A stretch of DNA of 64,000 bases from HGM11525 sp036307445 (GCA_036307445.1 JAXJXP010000037.1:1-64000), one strand, 5' to 3'. Shown: positions 1 through 8,583, numbered from the stretch's first letter. Program-made: numbers and translations. The notes: a model not told the origin generated them from the sequence alone.

Positions 1-3
1 CAA

Positions 4-9
4 CCTCCT
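4..9 (-). promoter_or_regulatory. Ribosome binding site of a gene beyond the left edge
   Basis: The minus strand reads AGGAGG here, directly after the T-tract of the hairpin at 10-47. It implies a minus-strand gene starting just outside the window, whose mRNA leader is the structured RNA at 10-218. Confidence 0.5.
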
Positions 10-47
10 AAAATTAAAAAATGCGCAGCCCTTATAAAGAGCCACGC
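10..47 (-). terminator. Hairpin plus T-run ending RNA copy 1
   Basis: On the minus strand an imperfect GCG...CGC hairpin contains the inner stem GCTCTT/AAGGGC and is followed by ATTTTTTAATTTT. The last 16 bases (CGCATTTTTTAATTTT) are identical to those ending the copy at 48925. It lies just before a ribosome binding site, so it could act as an attenuator. Confidence 0.55.
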
Positions 48-218
48 ATGAAAAACGCAGGGACTCCTTTTTAAGGTTGCAACACACTTAAAATAATCAA
101 ACACAACACCAATATACGGCATTAACATAAGACAAGGAGTTTACGTTTTTACCATATTTATAGTGTTTGATTAAATGGAGAATATACAATAACCCATTAT
201 AAATTTTAAGTATGTTGC
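10..218 (-). ncRNA. Structured leader or noncoding RNA, copy 1 of 2
   Basis: No gene is seen in 1-386; this stretch looks like an RNA read from the minus strand. A 16-bp closing helix pairs 203-218 with 79-94 (one G-U). A perfect 10-bp helix pairs 163-172 with 95-104, leaving a 30-nt one-sided bulge (173-202). A 7-bp pseudoknot can pair 134-140 with 63-69. The 15-nt motif TATGGTAAAAACGTA (142-156, minus) recurs almost unchanged in the second copy at 48771-48785. The RNA ends in a hairpin plus T-run (10-47) and then a Shine-Dalgarno site. Promoter, architecture and terminator match those of 48668-48925. The class is unknown to me; it may be a riboswitch-like attenuator or a free RNA such as raiA. 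Confidence 0.6.
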
Positions 219-224
219 TTATAC

Positions 225-253
225 ATATTATCACAATTTTAGGAAAAATGCAA
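225..253 (-). promoter_or_regulatory. Sigma-A-type promoter of RNA copy 1
   Basis: On the minus strand, TTGCAT (253-248), a 17-base spacer and TAATAT (230-225). The predicted start is near 218, exactly where the closing helix of the structured RNA begins. Confidence 0.55.
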
Positions 254-276
254 TAGCAAATAACGAAATAATGTAG

Positions 277-298
277 GGACCGGCGTCCTCGACGGTCC
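277..298. repeat. Short GC-rich inverted repeat
   Basis: GGACCG, ten bases and CGGTCC stand out as GC-rich in an otherwise AT-rich spacer between the nifJ terminator and the leader promoter. The sequence resembles the dispersed palindromes common in gut Clostridia intergenic DNA. No second copy was seen in this window. Confidence 0.35.
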
Positions 299-337
299 GT
301 TTTATCTTCTTAATTGTACTATGATGTTTGGAGTAAT

Positions 338-377
338 AAAAAATGCTGACTTGCGAAATCCACAAGTCAGCATTTTT
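338..377 (-). terminator. Terminator of nifJ
   Basis: A perfect hairpin AAATGCTGACTTG / CAAGTCAGCATTT with a 9-base loop is flanked by A and T runs. It lies 10 bases after the nifJ stop and is symmetrical enough to work in both directions. Confidence 0.85.
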
Positions 378-386
378 TATTTTAAA

Positions 387-3300
387 TTATTTGTTAGCAA
401 GCTCTACAAGATGCTCATACTTAGCCTTTGCGTCAGCGCAAGCCTTAGCGAACAGCTCTTTTGCTCTTTCCGGATTAGAACGAGCAAGTGAGTTGTAACG
501 AACCTCGCCCATAAGGAAGTCCTCATAGCTCAAGGTCGGCTCCTTAGAGTCGAGCTGGAACGGATTCTTACCTTCGAGAGCGAGTCTCGGGTCGAATCTG
601 AAGAGGTGCCAGTATCCTGACTGAACAGCCTTCTTCTCCTCAGTCTGAGCGATGCTCATACCGCCCTTAATACCGTGATTGATACACGGAGCATAAGCGA
701 TGATGAGTGAAGGACCGTTGTAGCTTTCAGCCTCGAGCATTGCCTTTAAGCACTGGTTGTAGTCAGCACCCTGAGCAATCTGTGCAACGTAAACATAGCC
801 GTAGCTCATAGCAATTGCAGCCAAATCCTTCTTCTTAACAGCCTTACCTGCTGCAGCAAACTGAGCAATAGCACCTGTCGGTGTAGACTTAGAAGACTGA
901 CCGCCTGTATTTGAGTAAACCTCAGTATCGAATACCATAATGTTTACATCTTCGCCTGATGCGAGAACGTGGTCAACACCGCCGAAGCCGATGTCGTATG
1001 CCCAACCGTCGCCACCGAATACCCATACAGACTTCTTAGCAAGGTATTCCTTGTCAGCGAGTACGTTCTTAGCTTCCTCAGAATTGAGGTTTGAAATAGC
1101 CTTCAAAAGCTCTTCAGTTGCAACTCTGTTGCAAGCGCTGCAATCCTTTGTATCAAGGAACTTATCAATTGCAGGTTTAACTGAAGGCTCGTCCTCAGCA
1201 ATCTTGGAGAGTCTGTCAAGGTTAGCTTCTCTTATAGCCTTCTGACCAAGGAACATACCGTAACCGAACTCTGCGTTGTCCTCAAAGAGTGAGTTAGCCC
1301 AAGCCGGACCTCTGCCGTCAGCATCTGCTGTGTACGGTGTAGAAGGAGCTGAACCACCCCAGATTGATGAACAGCCTGTTGCGTTAGCGATGTACATTCT
1401 GTCGCCAAAGAGCTGTGTTATAAGCTTAGCGTAAGGTGTTTCACCACAGCCTGCGCAAGCACCTGAGAACTCAAGGTACGGCTTTCTGAACTGTGAACCC
1501 TTAACGGTAGAAATTGCAAACTTGTCAAGAACATCTGCCTTAGGAGCAAGTGTCTCGCCGAAGTCGAATGCGCTCTGTGCGTCGAGCTGAGTTTCAAGAC
1601 CTGACATTGTAAGAGCCTTAACACCCTTAACCTCAGGACATACATTTACGCAAGAGCCACAACCTGTACAGTCAAGAACTGATACAGTGATACCGAACTT
1701 GTAGCCGTCAAGCTGACGAAGTGTAGCTGTCTTTGTGCCCTCAGGAGCATTAGCTGCTTCTTCTTCGTTAAGAACTACAGGACGGATACATGCGTGCGGA
1801 CACACATATGAACAAAGTCCACACTGGAGACATGCCTCAGGGTTCCATACAGGAACGTCGATAGCAATACCACGCTTTTCGTATGCAGAAGAACCGAGGG
1901 GAACTTCACCGTTTGCATACGGCTCAAATGCAGATACAGGAAGCTTTGCGCCACGGAAGCCATTGATAGGAACAAGAATGTTGTTTACATAGTCAATGAG
2001 CTTGCCCTCGCCCTCGTGCTTAATGCCGAGGTCTTCTGCTTCTGCGTTCTTCCATGATTCAGGAACGTCTACCTTAACAACCTCGAGTGCACCCTTATCA
2101 ATAGCATCGTGGTTCATCTTAACAATAGCGTCGCCCTTCTTTGAGTAGGATGCAGTAGCTGCTTCCTTCATATACTTAATTGCATCTTCAGCAGGAATGA
2201 TATTAGCGAGCTTAAAGAATGCAGACTGAAGAACAGTGTTGATTCTGTTGCCAAGACCGATTTCCTTACCAATCTTAACACCGTCGATGGTGTAGAACTT
2301 GATGTCATTGTCAGCGATGTACTTCTTAACCTGACCGGGAAGATGCTCCTCAAGCTCTGCAGCATTCCACGAGCAGTTCAAAAGGAATACGCCGCCCGGC
2401 TTAACATCCTGTACCATATCGTACTGTCTGATGTAAGAAGCCTTATGACAAGCAACAAAGTCGGCTTTGTTGATAAGATATGTTGAAGTAATCTTAGCAT
2501 TACCGAATCTCAGGTGTGATACTGTAAGACCGCCTGACTTCTTGGAGTCATAGTCAAAGTAAGCCTGAACGTTCATATCTGTGTGGTCGCCGATGATCTT
2601 AACAGAGTTCTTGTTAGCACCAACAGTACCGTCAGCACCAAGGCCCCAGAACTTACAGCTGGTGATACCTGCCGGAGTTGTGTCGGGGTTCTCTGTGAGT
2701 TCGAGAGAAAGATTTGTCACATCGTCTACGATACCGATTGTAAACTGCTTCTTCTCTGTGTTCTTAAATGCTGCGATGATCTGAGCAGGAGTTGTATCCT
2801 TTGAACCAAGACCGTATCTGCCGCCGTAAACGGGAACTGATGCGAACTTAGAACCTGCCAATGCAGCAACAACATCGAGGTAAAGCGGCTCGCCAACTGA
2901 GCCTGACTCCTTAGTTCTGTCAAGAACAACAATCTTCTTAACAGTTGAAGGAATAGCATCTATAAAGTGTGATACTGAGAACGGACGGTATAGTCTTACC
3001 TTAACAAGACCAACCTTTTCGCCGTTAGCATTCATATAGTCAACTGTCTCAGAGATAGTATCACAAGCAGAACCCATAGCGATGATAACGCTTTCAGCAT
3101 CAGCAGCGCCGTAGTAGTTGAAGAGCTTGTAATCTGAGCCAATCTTAGCATTTACCTTATCCATATACGACTGACAAATCTCAGGAACAGCCTGATAGTA
3201 CTTGTTAGCAGCTTCTTTAGCCTGGAAGAATACGTCCGGGTTCTGAGCTGTACCGCGCTGTGCAGGATGCTCAGGATTTAATGAGCTGCGTCTGAATGCA

Positions 3301-3902
3301 GAAATTGCATCCCAGTCAACCATCTCTGCAAGGTCTGCATAATCCCAACAAGCAACCTTCTGGTACTCGTGAGATGTTCTGAAACCGTCAAAGAAGTGAA
3401 GGAACGGAACTCTTGCTTTAATTGTTGTAAGATGTGCAACAGCGCCGAGGTCCATAGCTTCCTGCGGGTTAGTTGATGCGAGCATTGCAAAGCCTGTCTG
3501 ACGGCAAGCCATAACGTCCTGATGGTCGCCAAAGATAGAAAGTGCATGTGATGCCAAGGCACGTGCTGATACATTAAATACGCACGGCAAAAGCTCACCG
3601 GCAATCTTATACATATTAGGAATCATCAGAAGAAGACCCTGTGATGCTGTATAGGTTGTTGTGAGAGCACCAGCAGTAAGTGAACCGTGAACGGTACCTG
3701 CAGCACCTGCTTCTGACTGCATTTCGGTTACCTGAACAGTGCGGCCGAAGATATTCTTCTGTCCTGCAGCTGACCATTTGTCAGTAACCTCAGCCATGTT
3801 TGACGATGGCGTGATTGGGTAGATGGCAGCAACATCGGTAAACGCATATGACGCATAAGCCGCAGCGTTGTTACCATCCATGGTTTTCATTTTTCTTGCC
3901 AT
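387..3902 (-). CDS. nifJ: Pyruvate:ferredoxin (flavodoxin) oxidoreductase
   Basis: Oxidatively decarboxylates pyruvate to acetyl-CoA and CO2 and reduces ferredoxin or flavodoxin; it is a cytoplasmic key enzyme of anaerobic metabolism. The 1171 residues have the full single-chain domain order: N-terminal pyrimidine-binding part with YPITPSS (about residue 28), gamma domain, two 4Fe-4S motifs (CLQCGLCSYVCP near 690 and CTGCGSCVNVCP near 742), and the C-terminal TPP-binding part with GGDGWAYDIG near 963 and further cluster cysteines (CAGCGETPY, CINHG). An in-frame ATG lies 45 bases upstream, but AAGGAGG sits seven bases before the ATG at 3902, giving MARKMKTMDG, the family's usual start. It is monocistronic, between its own promoter (3994-4022) and terminator. 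Confidence 0.96.
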   Translation of the reverse strand: MARKMKTMDGNNAAAYASYAFTDVAAIYPITPSSNMAEVTDKWSAAGQKNIFGRTVQVTEMQSEAGAAGTVHGSLTAGALTTTYTASQGLLLMIPNMYKIAGELLPCVFNVSARALASHALSIFGDHQDVMACRQTGFAMLASTNPQEAMDLGAVAHLTTIKARVPFLHFFDGFRTSHEYQKVACWDYADLAEMVDWDAISAFRRSSLNPEHPAQRGTAQNPDVFFQAKEAANKYYQAVPEICQSYMDKVNAKIGSDYKLFNYYGAADAESVIIAMGSACDTISETVDYMNANGEKVGLVKVRLYRPFSVSHFIDAIPSTVKKIVVLDRTKESGSVGEPLYLDVVAALAGSKFASVPVYGGRYGLGSKDTTPAQIIAAFKNTEKKQFTIGIVDDVTNLSLELTENPDTTPAGITSCKFWGLGADGTVGANKNSVKIIGDHTDMNVQAYFDYDSKKSGGLTVSHLRFGNAKITSTYLINKADFVACHKASYIRQYDMVQDVKPGGVFLLNCSWNAAELEEHLPGQVKKYIADNDIKFYTIDGVKIGKEIGLGNRINTVLQSAFFKLANIIPAEDAIKYMKEAATASYSKKGDAIVKMNHDAIDKGALEVVKVDVPESWKNAEAEDLGIKHEGEGKLIDYVNNILVPINGFRGAKLPVSAFEPYANGEVPLGSSAYEKRGIAIDVPVWNPEACLQCGLCSYVCPHACIRPVVLNEEEAANAPEGTKTATLRQLDGYKFGITVSVLDCTGCGSCVNVCPEVKGVKALTMSGLETQLDAQSAFDFGETLAPKADVLDKFAISTVKGSQFRKPYLEFSGACAGCGETPYAKLITQLFGDRMYIANATGCSSIWGGSAPSTPYTADADGRGPAWANSLFEDNAEFGYGMFLGQKAIREANLDRLSKIAEDEPSVKPAIDKFLDTKDCSACNRVATEELLKAISNLNSEEAKNVLADKEYLAKKSVWVFGGDGWAYDIGFGGVDHVLASGEDVNIMVFDTEVYSNTGGQSSKSTPTGAIAQFAAAGKAVKKKDLAAIAMSYGYVYVAQIAQGADYNQCLKAMLEAESYNGPSLIIAYAPCINHGIKGGMSIAQTEEKKAVQSGYWHLFRFDPRLALEGKNPFQLDSKEPTLSYEDFLMGEVRYNSLARSNPERAKELFAKACADAKAKYEHLVELANK

Positions 3903-3993
3903 TGGATTTTTCCTCCTTGTTGTAACGTGGCGGTGTCTTTTGAACACTGCCCGTGTTATTACTTATAATTTTTATAAAATTATACCATACATT

Positions 3994-4022
3994 ATAATAA
4001 CACTTTTTTTTGCTAAAATCAA
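3994..4022 (-). promoter_or_regulatory. Candidate nifJ promoter
   Basis: Minus strand TTGATT (4022-4017), 17 bases, TATTAT (3999-3994). The -10 box overlaps one arm of a 9-bp inverted repeat, GTGTTATTA (3953-3961) and TAATAACAC (3995-4003), which could form a leader hairpin or bind a regulator. Confidence 0.5.
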
Positions 4023-4132
4023 TAACTATTCGTGTTTTTTTTAATAAAGAAAATTTTTTTTTGAAATTTTAGTAAAAACATAAAATATTCATTAAAATTT
4101 TGTGCAAGGTTTAACAAATATTTCAAAAGCAG

Positions 4133-4162
4133 GTTTATATTTTTGCCTTGTGTGCGATAATA
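4133..4162 (+). promoter_or_regulatory. Sigma-F-like promoter of sigG
   Basis: GTTTA (4133-4137), 15 bases, then TGCGATAATA (4153-4162). This fits the forespore sigma-F pattern GYWTA-N15/16-GGNRANANTR except for one G. sigG is a classical sigma-F target. The rest of the gap 3903-4219 is AT-rich with nothing else clear. Confidence 0.5.
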
Positions 4163-4219
4163 AGGGTGTCAGTTCGCCGTCAGATGTACATATTTTGGGA
4201 AAGGGAGGAACGATAAAAT

Positions 4220-4987
4220 ATGAACAAGGTAGAAATCTGCGGCGTAAATACATCAAAGCTGCCGGTGCTGACAAGGGAAGAAAAGAACATACTGTTTAAA
4301 CGTATAAAAAATGGTGACAAGCTTGCCCGTGAGGAATTTATAAAGGGTAATTTAAGGCTTGTTTTAAGTGTGATACAAAGATTTTCCAATAGAGGAGAAA
4401 ACCCTGACGATTTGTTTCAGGTAGGGTGTATAGGTCTTATCAAGGCTATTGACAATTTTGATACAGAGCTTAATGTTCAGTTTTCAACATATGCAGTGCC
4501 AATGATAATTGGCGAAGTGAGACGATATCTCCGTGATAATAATGCAATCAGGGTATCGAGAAGTCTTAAGGATATTGCATATAAGGCACTTTATGTCAAG
4601 GAAAAGCTAATAAGCAAAAATTCAAACGAGCCTACTGTTCAGGAAATTGCAAGTGAACTTGATTTGCCGAAGGAGGAGGTTGTGCTTGCACTTAATGCAA
4701 TAGCAGACCCTGTAAGCCTTTATGAGCCTGTTTATCACGATACCGGTGAGGCTGTTTATGTAATGGATCAGGTTAAAGATAGCAAAAATACAGACGAAAA
4801 CTGGCTCCGTGATATTGCTATTGACGAGGCGATGAGGCATCTGGGAGAGAGGGAAAAGCATATACTAAAGCTCAGGTTTTTTCAAGGGAGAACGCAAACA
4901 GAGGTTGCAGAAGAAATAGGAATTTCGCAGGCACAGGTGTCAAGGCTTGAAAAAAGTGCTTTAAGTCATATGAAAAAATATATCTGA
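4220..4987 (+). CDS. sigG: RNA polymerase sporulation sigma factor sigma-G
   Basis: Late forespore sigma factor. The 255-residue protein opens with NKVEICGVNTSKLPVLT, a signature of sigma-G rather than sigma-F, followed by region 2 (NLRLVLSVIQRFSNRGENPDDLFQVG in two parts, about 46-72), region 3 (EPTVQEIASELDLPKEEV) and region 4 with the helix-turn-helix QTEVAEEIGISQAQVSRLEK near the C-terminus. The start is fixed by GGGAGGAA ten bases upstream. Its neighbours are nifJ and recA, not the spoIIGA-sigE cluster found in Bacillus, and no sigE is seen here. A sigma-F-like promoter lies upstream and a strong terminator follows. Confidence 0.95.
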   Translation: MNKVEICGVNTSKLPVLTREEKNILFKRIKNGDKLAREEFIKGNLRLVLSVIQRFSNRGENPDDLFQVGCIGLIKAIDNFDTELNVQFSTYAVPMIIGEVRRYLRDNNAIRVSRSLKDIAYKALYVKEKLISKNSNEPTVQEIASELDLPKEEVVLALNAIADPVSLYEPVYHDTGEAVYVMDQVKDSKNTDENWLRDIAIDEAMRHLGEREKHILKLRFFQGRTQTEVAEEIGISQAQVSRLEKSALSHMKKYI

Positions 4988-4997
4988 GTATCTTTTG

Positions 4998-5028
4998 TAC
5001 GGAATGCAGTTATGCATTCCGTATTTTA
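4998..5028 (+). terminator. Terminator of sigG
   Basis: Perfect 11-bp hairpin TACGGAATGCA / TGCATTCCGTA with a 4-base loop, followed by TTTT. Confidence 0.85.
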
Positions 5029-5055
5029 CAAATTGTTTATAAAAAAATAAAAAAC

Positions 5056-5084
5056 TTGCAATTTCAAATGACATATATTATAAT
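5056..5084 (+). promoter_or_regulatory. recA promoter
   Basis: TTGCAA (5056-5061), 17 bases, perfect TATAAT (5079-5084). No GAAC-N4-GTTC LexA box is visible in the 120 bases before the gene. Confidence 0.75.
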
Positions 5085-5121
5085 AAATATAAATATACTA
5101 TTACTAACAGGAGAACTGATT

Positions 5122-6198
5122 ATGGCAGAGAAGAAAGACAAGAAAACCATAATGGAGGTAAACGGAGAGGACGATAGAAAAAAAGCCTTGGCGGCAGTCC
5201 TCGGTGTCATAGAAAAGCAGTACGGTAAGGGAAGTATTATGAAGCTTGGCGAAAAGCCGAGAATAAGCGTAGATGTAATCCCGACAGGCTCTTTAACTCT
5301 TGACGTTGCACTTGGTGTAGGCGGCGTGCCTAAGGGCAGAGTTATCGAAATCTATGGTCCCGAATCGTCGGGTAAGACAACCGTTGCGCTTCATATTGTA
5401 GCAGAAGCGCAAAAGCGCGGCGGCGATGCGGCATTTATTGATGCAGAGCACGCTTTAGACCCTGAGTATGCAAAAAAGCTTGGTGTAGATATAGACAACC
5501 TTCTTGTTGCACAGCCTGATACAGGTGAGCAGGCTTTGGAGATTGCAGAAGCACTTGTAAGAAGTAATGCATTGGATGTAGTTGTTATCGACTCGGTTGC
5601 AGCACTTGTACCTAAGGCTGAAATTGAGGGCGAAATGGGCGATTCTCACGTTGGTATCCTTGCAAGACTTATGTCTCAGGCACTTCGTAAGCTTACAGGT
5701 ATTACTGCTAAAACAGGAACAGCTGTTATATTCATTAACCAGCTTCGTGAAAAGGTTGGCGTTATGAACGGCAACCCCGAAACAACGCCCGGTGGACGAG
5801 CCCTTAAGTTTTTCTCATCTGTACGTCTTGATGTAAGAAGACAGGAGCAGATTAAGAACGGCACAGAGGTTATAGGAAACAAAACCCGTGTAAGAGTAGT
5901 TAAAAACAAGGTTGCACCTCCGTTTAAAGAGGCTGAGTTTGATATTATGTACGGTGAGGGTATTTCCAAGCTTGGAAATATTTTAGACGTTGCTGTTGAT
6001 TTTGATATTATCAAAAAATCAGGTGCATGGTTCTCGTATGATGGTGAAAGAATTGCTCAGGGAAGAGATAATACCAAGAAGTATATGGAGGAAAACCCTG
6101 AATTTGCAGAAATGATTGAAAATAAGGTGAGGGCTGTACTTAATCTTGACGGCTCGGAAACGCCTGAAATTGCCGATGACAGAGAGGCTCAGGAATAG
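5122..6198 (+). CDS. recA: Recombinase RecA
   Basis: ATP-dependent strand-exchange protein for homologous recombination and SOS signalling. The 358-residue protein has Walker A GPESSGKTT at 79-87, Walker B-type VVVIDSVAALVP, loop L1/L2 sequences (EMGDSHVG, INQLREKVGVMNGNPETTPG) and an acidic C-terminal tail. The longer in-frame start at 5056 lies inside the promoter, so the ATG at 5122 behind ACAGGAG is chosen; it gives MAEKKDKK. Its own promoter is near-consensus. The usual Firmicutes LexA operator is not visible, so SOS control cannot be read from this DNA. Confidence 0.97.
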   Translation: MAEKKDKKTIMEVNGEDDRKKALAAVLGVIEKQYGKGSIMKLGEKPRISVDVIPTGSLTLDVALGVGGVPKGRVIEIYGPESSGKTTVALHIVAEAQKRGGDAAFIDAEHALDPEYAKKLGVDIDNLLVAQPDTGEQALEIAEALVRSNALDVVVIDSVAALVPKAEIEGEMGDSHVGILARLMSQALRKLTGITAKTGTAVIFINQLREKVGVMNGNPETTPGGRALKFFSSVRLDVRRQEQIKNGTEVIGNKTRVRVVKNKVAPPFKEAEFDIMYGEGISKLGNILDVAVDFDIIKKSGAWFSYDGERIAQGRDNTKKYMEENPEFAEMIENKVRAVLNLDGSETPEIADDREAQE

Positions 6199-6225
6199 TA
6201 TTTAAAAATAATTTTAAAGAAACTA

Positions 6226-6254
6226 TTGACGTTTTGGGAAAATAATAGTATTAT
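6226..6254 (+). promoter_or_regulatory. ptsH promoter
   Basis: TTGACG (6226-6231), 17 bases, TATTAT (6249-6254), about 45 bases before the ribosome site of ptsH. Confidence 0.7.
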
Positions 6255-6304
6255 AGTAGTATGCTACATAATCCGATGAAGAACTATAACAGGGGGATTT
6301 TTAT

Positions 6305-6568
6305 ATGTTTTCAAGAGAGGTAGAAGTTCAGAATCAGGTTGGCTTGCACGCAAGGCCCGCAACTTTCTTTATCCAGAAAGCTAACGAATTCAAGTCAAGC
6401 ATATGGGTTGAAAAGGAAGAACGCAAGGTAAATGCGAAGAGTCTTCTTGGTGTGTTGTCTTTAGGCATCACAAAGGGAACTTCCATAAATGTTATAGCTG
6501 ATGGCATTGATGAAGAGGATGCAGTTAATACACTTGTTAACTTGATTGCATCAAATTTCACCGAATAA
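6305..6568 (+). CDS. ptsH: Phosphocarrier protein HPr family
   Basis: Small phosphocarrier of the phosphotransferase system, taking phosphate from Enzyme I to the sugar-specific EIIA proteins. The 87 residues contain the active-site histidine H15 in GLHARPAT and the regulatory serine S46 in NAKSLLGVLSLGI, so it is a full HPr and not the histidine-less Crh. The start ATG follows AGGGGG. It has its own promoter and terminator and lies upstream of uvrC, away from any ptsI. The only Enzyme I-like gene in the window is the truncated one at 34830-35516. Confidence 0.9.
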   Translation: MFSREVEVQNQVGLHARPATFFIQKANEFKSSIWVEKEERKVNAKSLLGVLSLGITKGTSINVIADGIDEEDAVNTLVNLIASNFTE

Positions 6569-6590
6569 GCTGTCTTGTTAAAGTACACTG

Positions 6591-6624
6591 AATAACTCTA
6601 CCGTATGTGTAGAGTTATTTTTAT
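6591..6624 (+). terminator. Terminator of ptsH
   Basis: AATAACTCTAC / GTAGAGTTATT hairpin with a short loop and a TTTTTAT tail. Confidence 0.8.
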
Positions 6625-6647
6625 CTTATATCAAAGGAGAGGTGACT

Positions 6648-8513
6648 GTGAAGAAATTTAATTTGGAGGCGGAGCTGTTGCTTCTTCCTGAAAAGCCGGG
6701 TGTATATATAATGCATTCAGAAGATGACACGGTTATCTATGTAGGAAAGGCAAAAATACTTAAAAACCGTGTCAGGCAGTACTTTCAAAGCAGTAAAAAC
6801 CATACTCCTAAGGTAAGGGCGATGGTGTCCAATGTGGCATATTTTGAGTATATTATTACCGACTCAGAAACAGAAGCCCTTGTGCTTGAATGTAACCTGA
6901 TAAAAAAATACCGTCCAAAGTACAACATACTTTTAAAAGATGATAAGCAGTATCCGTATATCAAGGTTACCATTAACGAAAGATATCCGCGGATTTTTAT
7001 GACCAGACAGCTTAAAAATGACGGAGCTAAGTATTTTGGCCCGTACGCAGGCGGTGGTACTGTAAAAACGGTTTTGGAGCTTGTGGGCAAGATTTTCAAG
7101 CCACCTAAATGCCACAGAAAATTTCCTGAGGATATAGGAAAGGGCAGACCGTGTCTTAATTATCATATCAAAACTTGTTTTGCACCGTGTACAGGCAAGG
7201 TGTCGGAGGAGGAATACCGACGCATATTCTATTCCATATGCCGATTTTTAGACGGAGACCATAAAAGTCTTGTGTCAGAGCTGGAGCAGGAAATGAAGAT
7301 GGCATCACTGAATATGGAATTTGAACGTGCTGCTGAAATCAGGGACGAGCTTATGGCAATAAGACGTTTGGACGAGAAGCAGAAAATTGTAAATTCAGAC
7401 AATATGAATGATATGGATATTGTTGCGGCGTCAACTACCGGAGATAATGCCTTTTGCGAAATATTCTTTGTGCGTATGGGTAAGGTTGTTGGCAGAGAAA
7501 ATTTCGGGCTTATAGGAGCATCTGACAGAACGGGAGAGGAAATCGTATCTGACTTCCTTAAACAGTTTTATCGTGATGCACAGTTTATACCTTCCGAAAT
7601 CCTTACAGACTGTGAGGCGGCTGATGGGGATACAATTGCAAAGTGGCTTAGTGAACGCAAAGGAAGAAAGGTAACTGTTCATTGCCCGAAACGAGGAGAA
7701 AAGAAAAAAATTGTTGATATGGTAAGAAAAAATGCGGATACAGCTTGTATAAACTATCTTGCCACCAAACAAAAGAATAAAATTCAAAACAGTGTTATAA
7801 ATGAGCTTGCAGCGGCATTGGGACTTGAAACGCCTCCTGAATTTGTTGAGGCATATGATATTTCCAATATTTCAGGTACCGATAATGTCGGCTCAATGGT
7901 TGTTTTCAAAAACGGCAAGCCCCTAAGGAGCCGTTACCGTTCGTTTAATATCAAATCCTTTGAGGGTGTAAATGATTATAAGGCGATGCAGGAGGTTCTG
8001 TACAGACGCTTGAAACGTGCTTATGATGAGGAAGAGGAAATCGAAAACGGCACACTCAAGAGAGAAAATGCCAAGTTTCTGCCGTTGCCTGATTTGATTC
8101 TCATTGATGGAGGAGCGAGTCATCTCGCAACAGCGCAGGAGATGCTTCAGATGATGAGTGTGGATATTCCTGCTTTTGGTATGGTAAAGGACGACAAGCA
8201 CCGTACAAGAGCGTTGGTTTCGGAGAACGGAGAGATTGCTATATCACAGACTGGAAGTGTGTTTAAGCTTATTACTGCAATTCAGGACGAGGCTCATCGT
8301 AGTGCAATAACACATCACAGAGGAAAACGTTCCCGTAATCTTAGCAAGTCGGAGCTTGATGAAATAACGGGAGTCGGAGAGAAGAAGAAAGCAAAGCTTT
8401 TGAAGCATTTCAAGTCGGTCAAGGCGATAAAAGAGGCATCATCTGACGAGCTTTCTCGGGCAGGCATAGATAAAAGGACAGCGGAGAACATAGTCGCACA
8501 TTTTTCAAAATAA
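6648..8513 (+). CDS. uvrC: Excinuclease ABC subunit C
   Basis: Makes both incisions around bulky DNA lesions in nucleotide excision repair together with UvrA and UvrB. It has the GIY-YIG nuclease domain at the N-terminus (PGVYIMHSEDDTVIYVGKAK), a UVR coiled helix near 205-240 (FERAAEIRDEL), the RNase H-like second nuclease domain (EAYDISNISGTDNVGSMVVF) and a C-terminal helix-hairpin-helix pair (ITGVGEKKKAKLLKHF). About 621 residues, normal for the family. Two GTG codons are possible; AGGAG at 6635-6639 is two bases from the first (6642) and eight from the second, so 6648 is preferred. Confidence 0.95.
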   Translation: MKKFNLEAELLLLPEKPGVYIMHSEDDTVIYVGKAKILKNRVRQYFQSSKNHTPKVRAMVSNVAYFEYIITDSETEALVLECNLIKKYRPKYNILLKDDKQYPYIKVTINERYPRIFMTRQLKNDGAKYFGPYAGGGTVKTVLELVGKIFKPPKCHRKFPEDIGKGRPCLNYHIKTCFAPCTGKVSEEEYRRIFYSICRFLDGDHKSLVSELEQEMKMASLNMEFERAAEIRDELMAIRRLDEKQKIVNSDNMNDMDIVAASTTGDNAFCEIFFVRMGKVVGRENFGLIGASDRTGEEIVSDFLKQFYRDAQFIPSEILTDCEAADGDTIAKWLSERKGRKVTVHCPKRGEKKKIVDMVRKNADTACINYLATKQKNKIQNSVINELAAALGLETPPEFVEAYDISNISGTDNVGSMVVFKNGKPLRSRYRSFNIKSFEGVNDYKAMQEVLYRRLKRAYDEEEEIENGTLKRENAKFLPLPDLILIDGGASHLATAQEMLQMMSVDIPAFGMVKDDKHRTRALVSENGEIAISQTGSVFKLITAIQDEAHRSAITHHRGKRSRNLSKSELDEITGVGEKKKAKLLKHFKSVKAIKEASSDELSRAGIDKRTAENIVAHFSK

Positions 8514-8521
8514 AATTTTTA

Positions 8522-8550
8522 TTGCCTTTTGGTAAATTGTGTGGTATAAT
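8522..8550 (+). promoter_or_regulatory. putP promoter
   Basis: TTGCCT (8522-8527), 17 bases, TATAAT (8545-8550), directly after uvrC. Confidence 0.65.
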
Positions 8551-8583
8551 GCTGAGTAATGTTAAATAAAAGGAGAAGATAGA

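Noticed and set aside
6305..6568. Crh instead of HPr
   Set aside because: The phospho-acceptor H15 is present, so it is an HPr.
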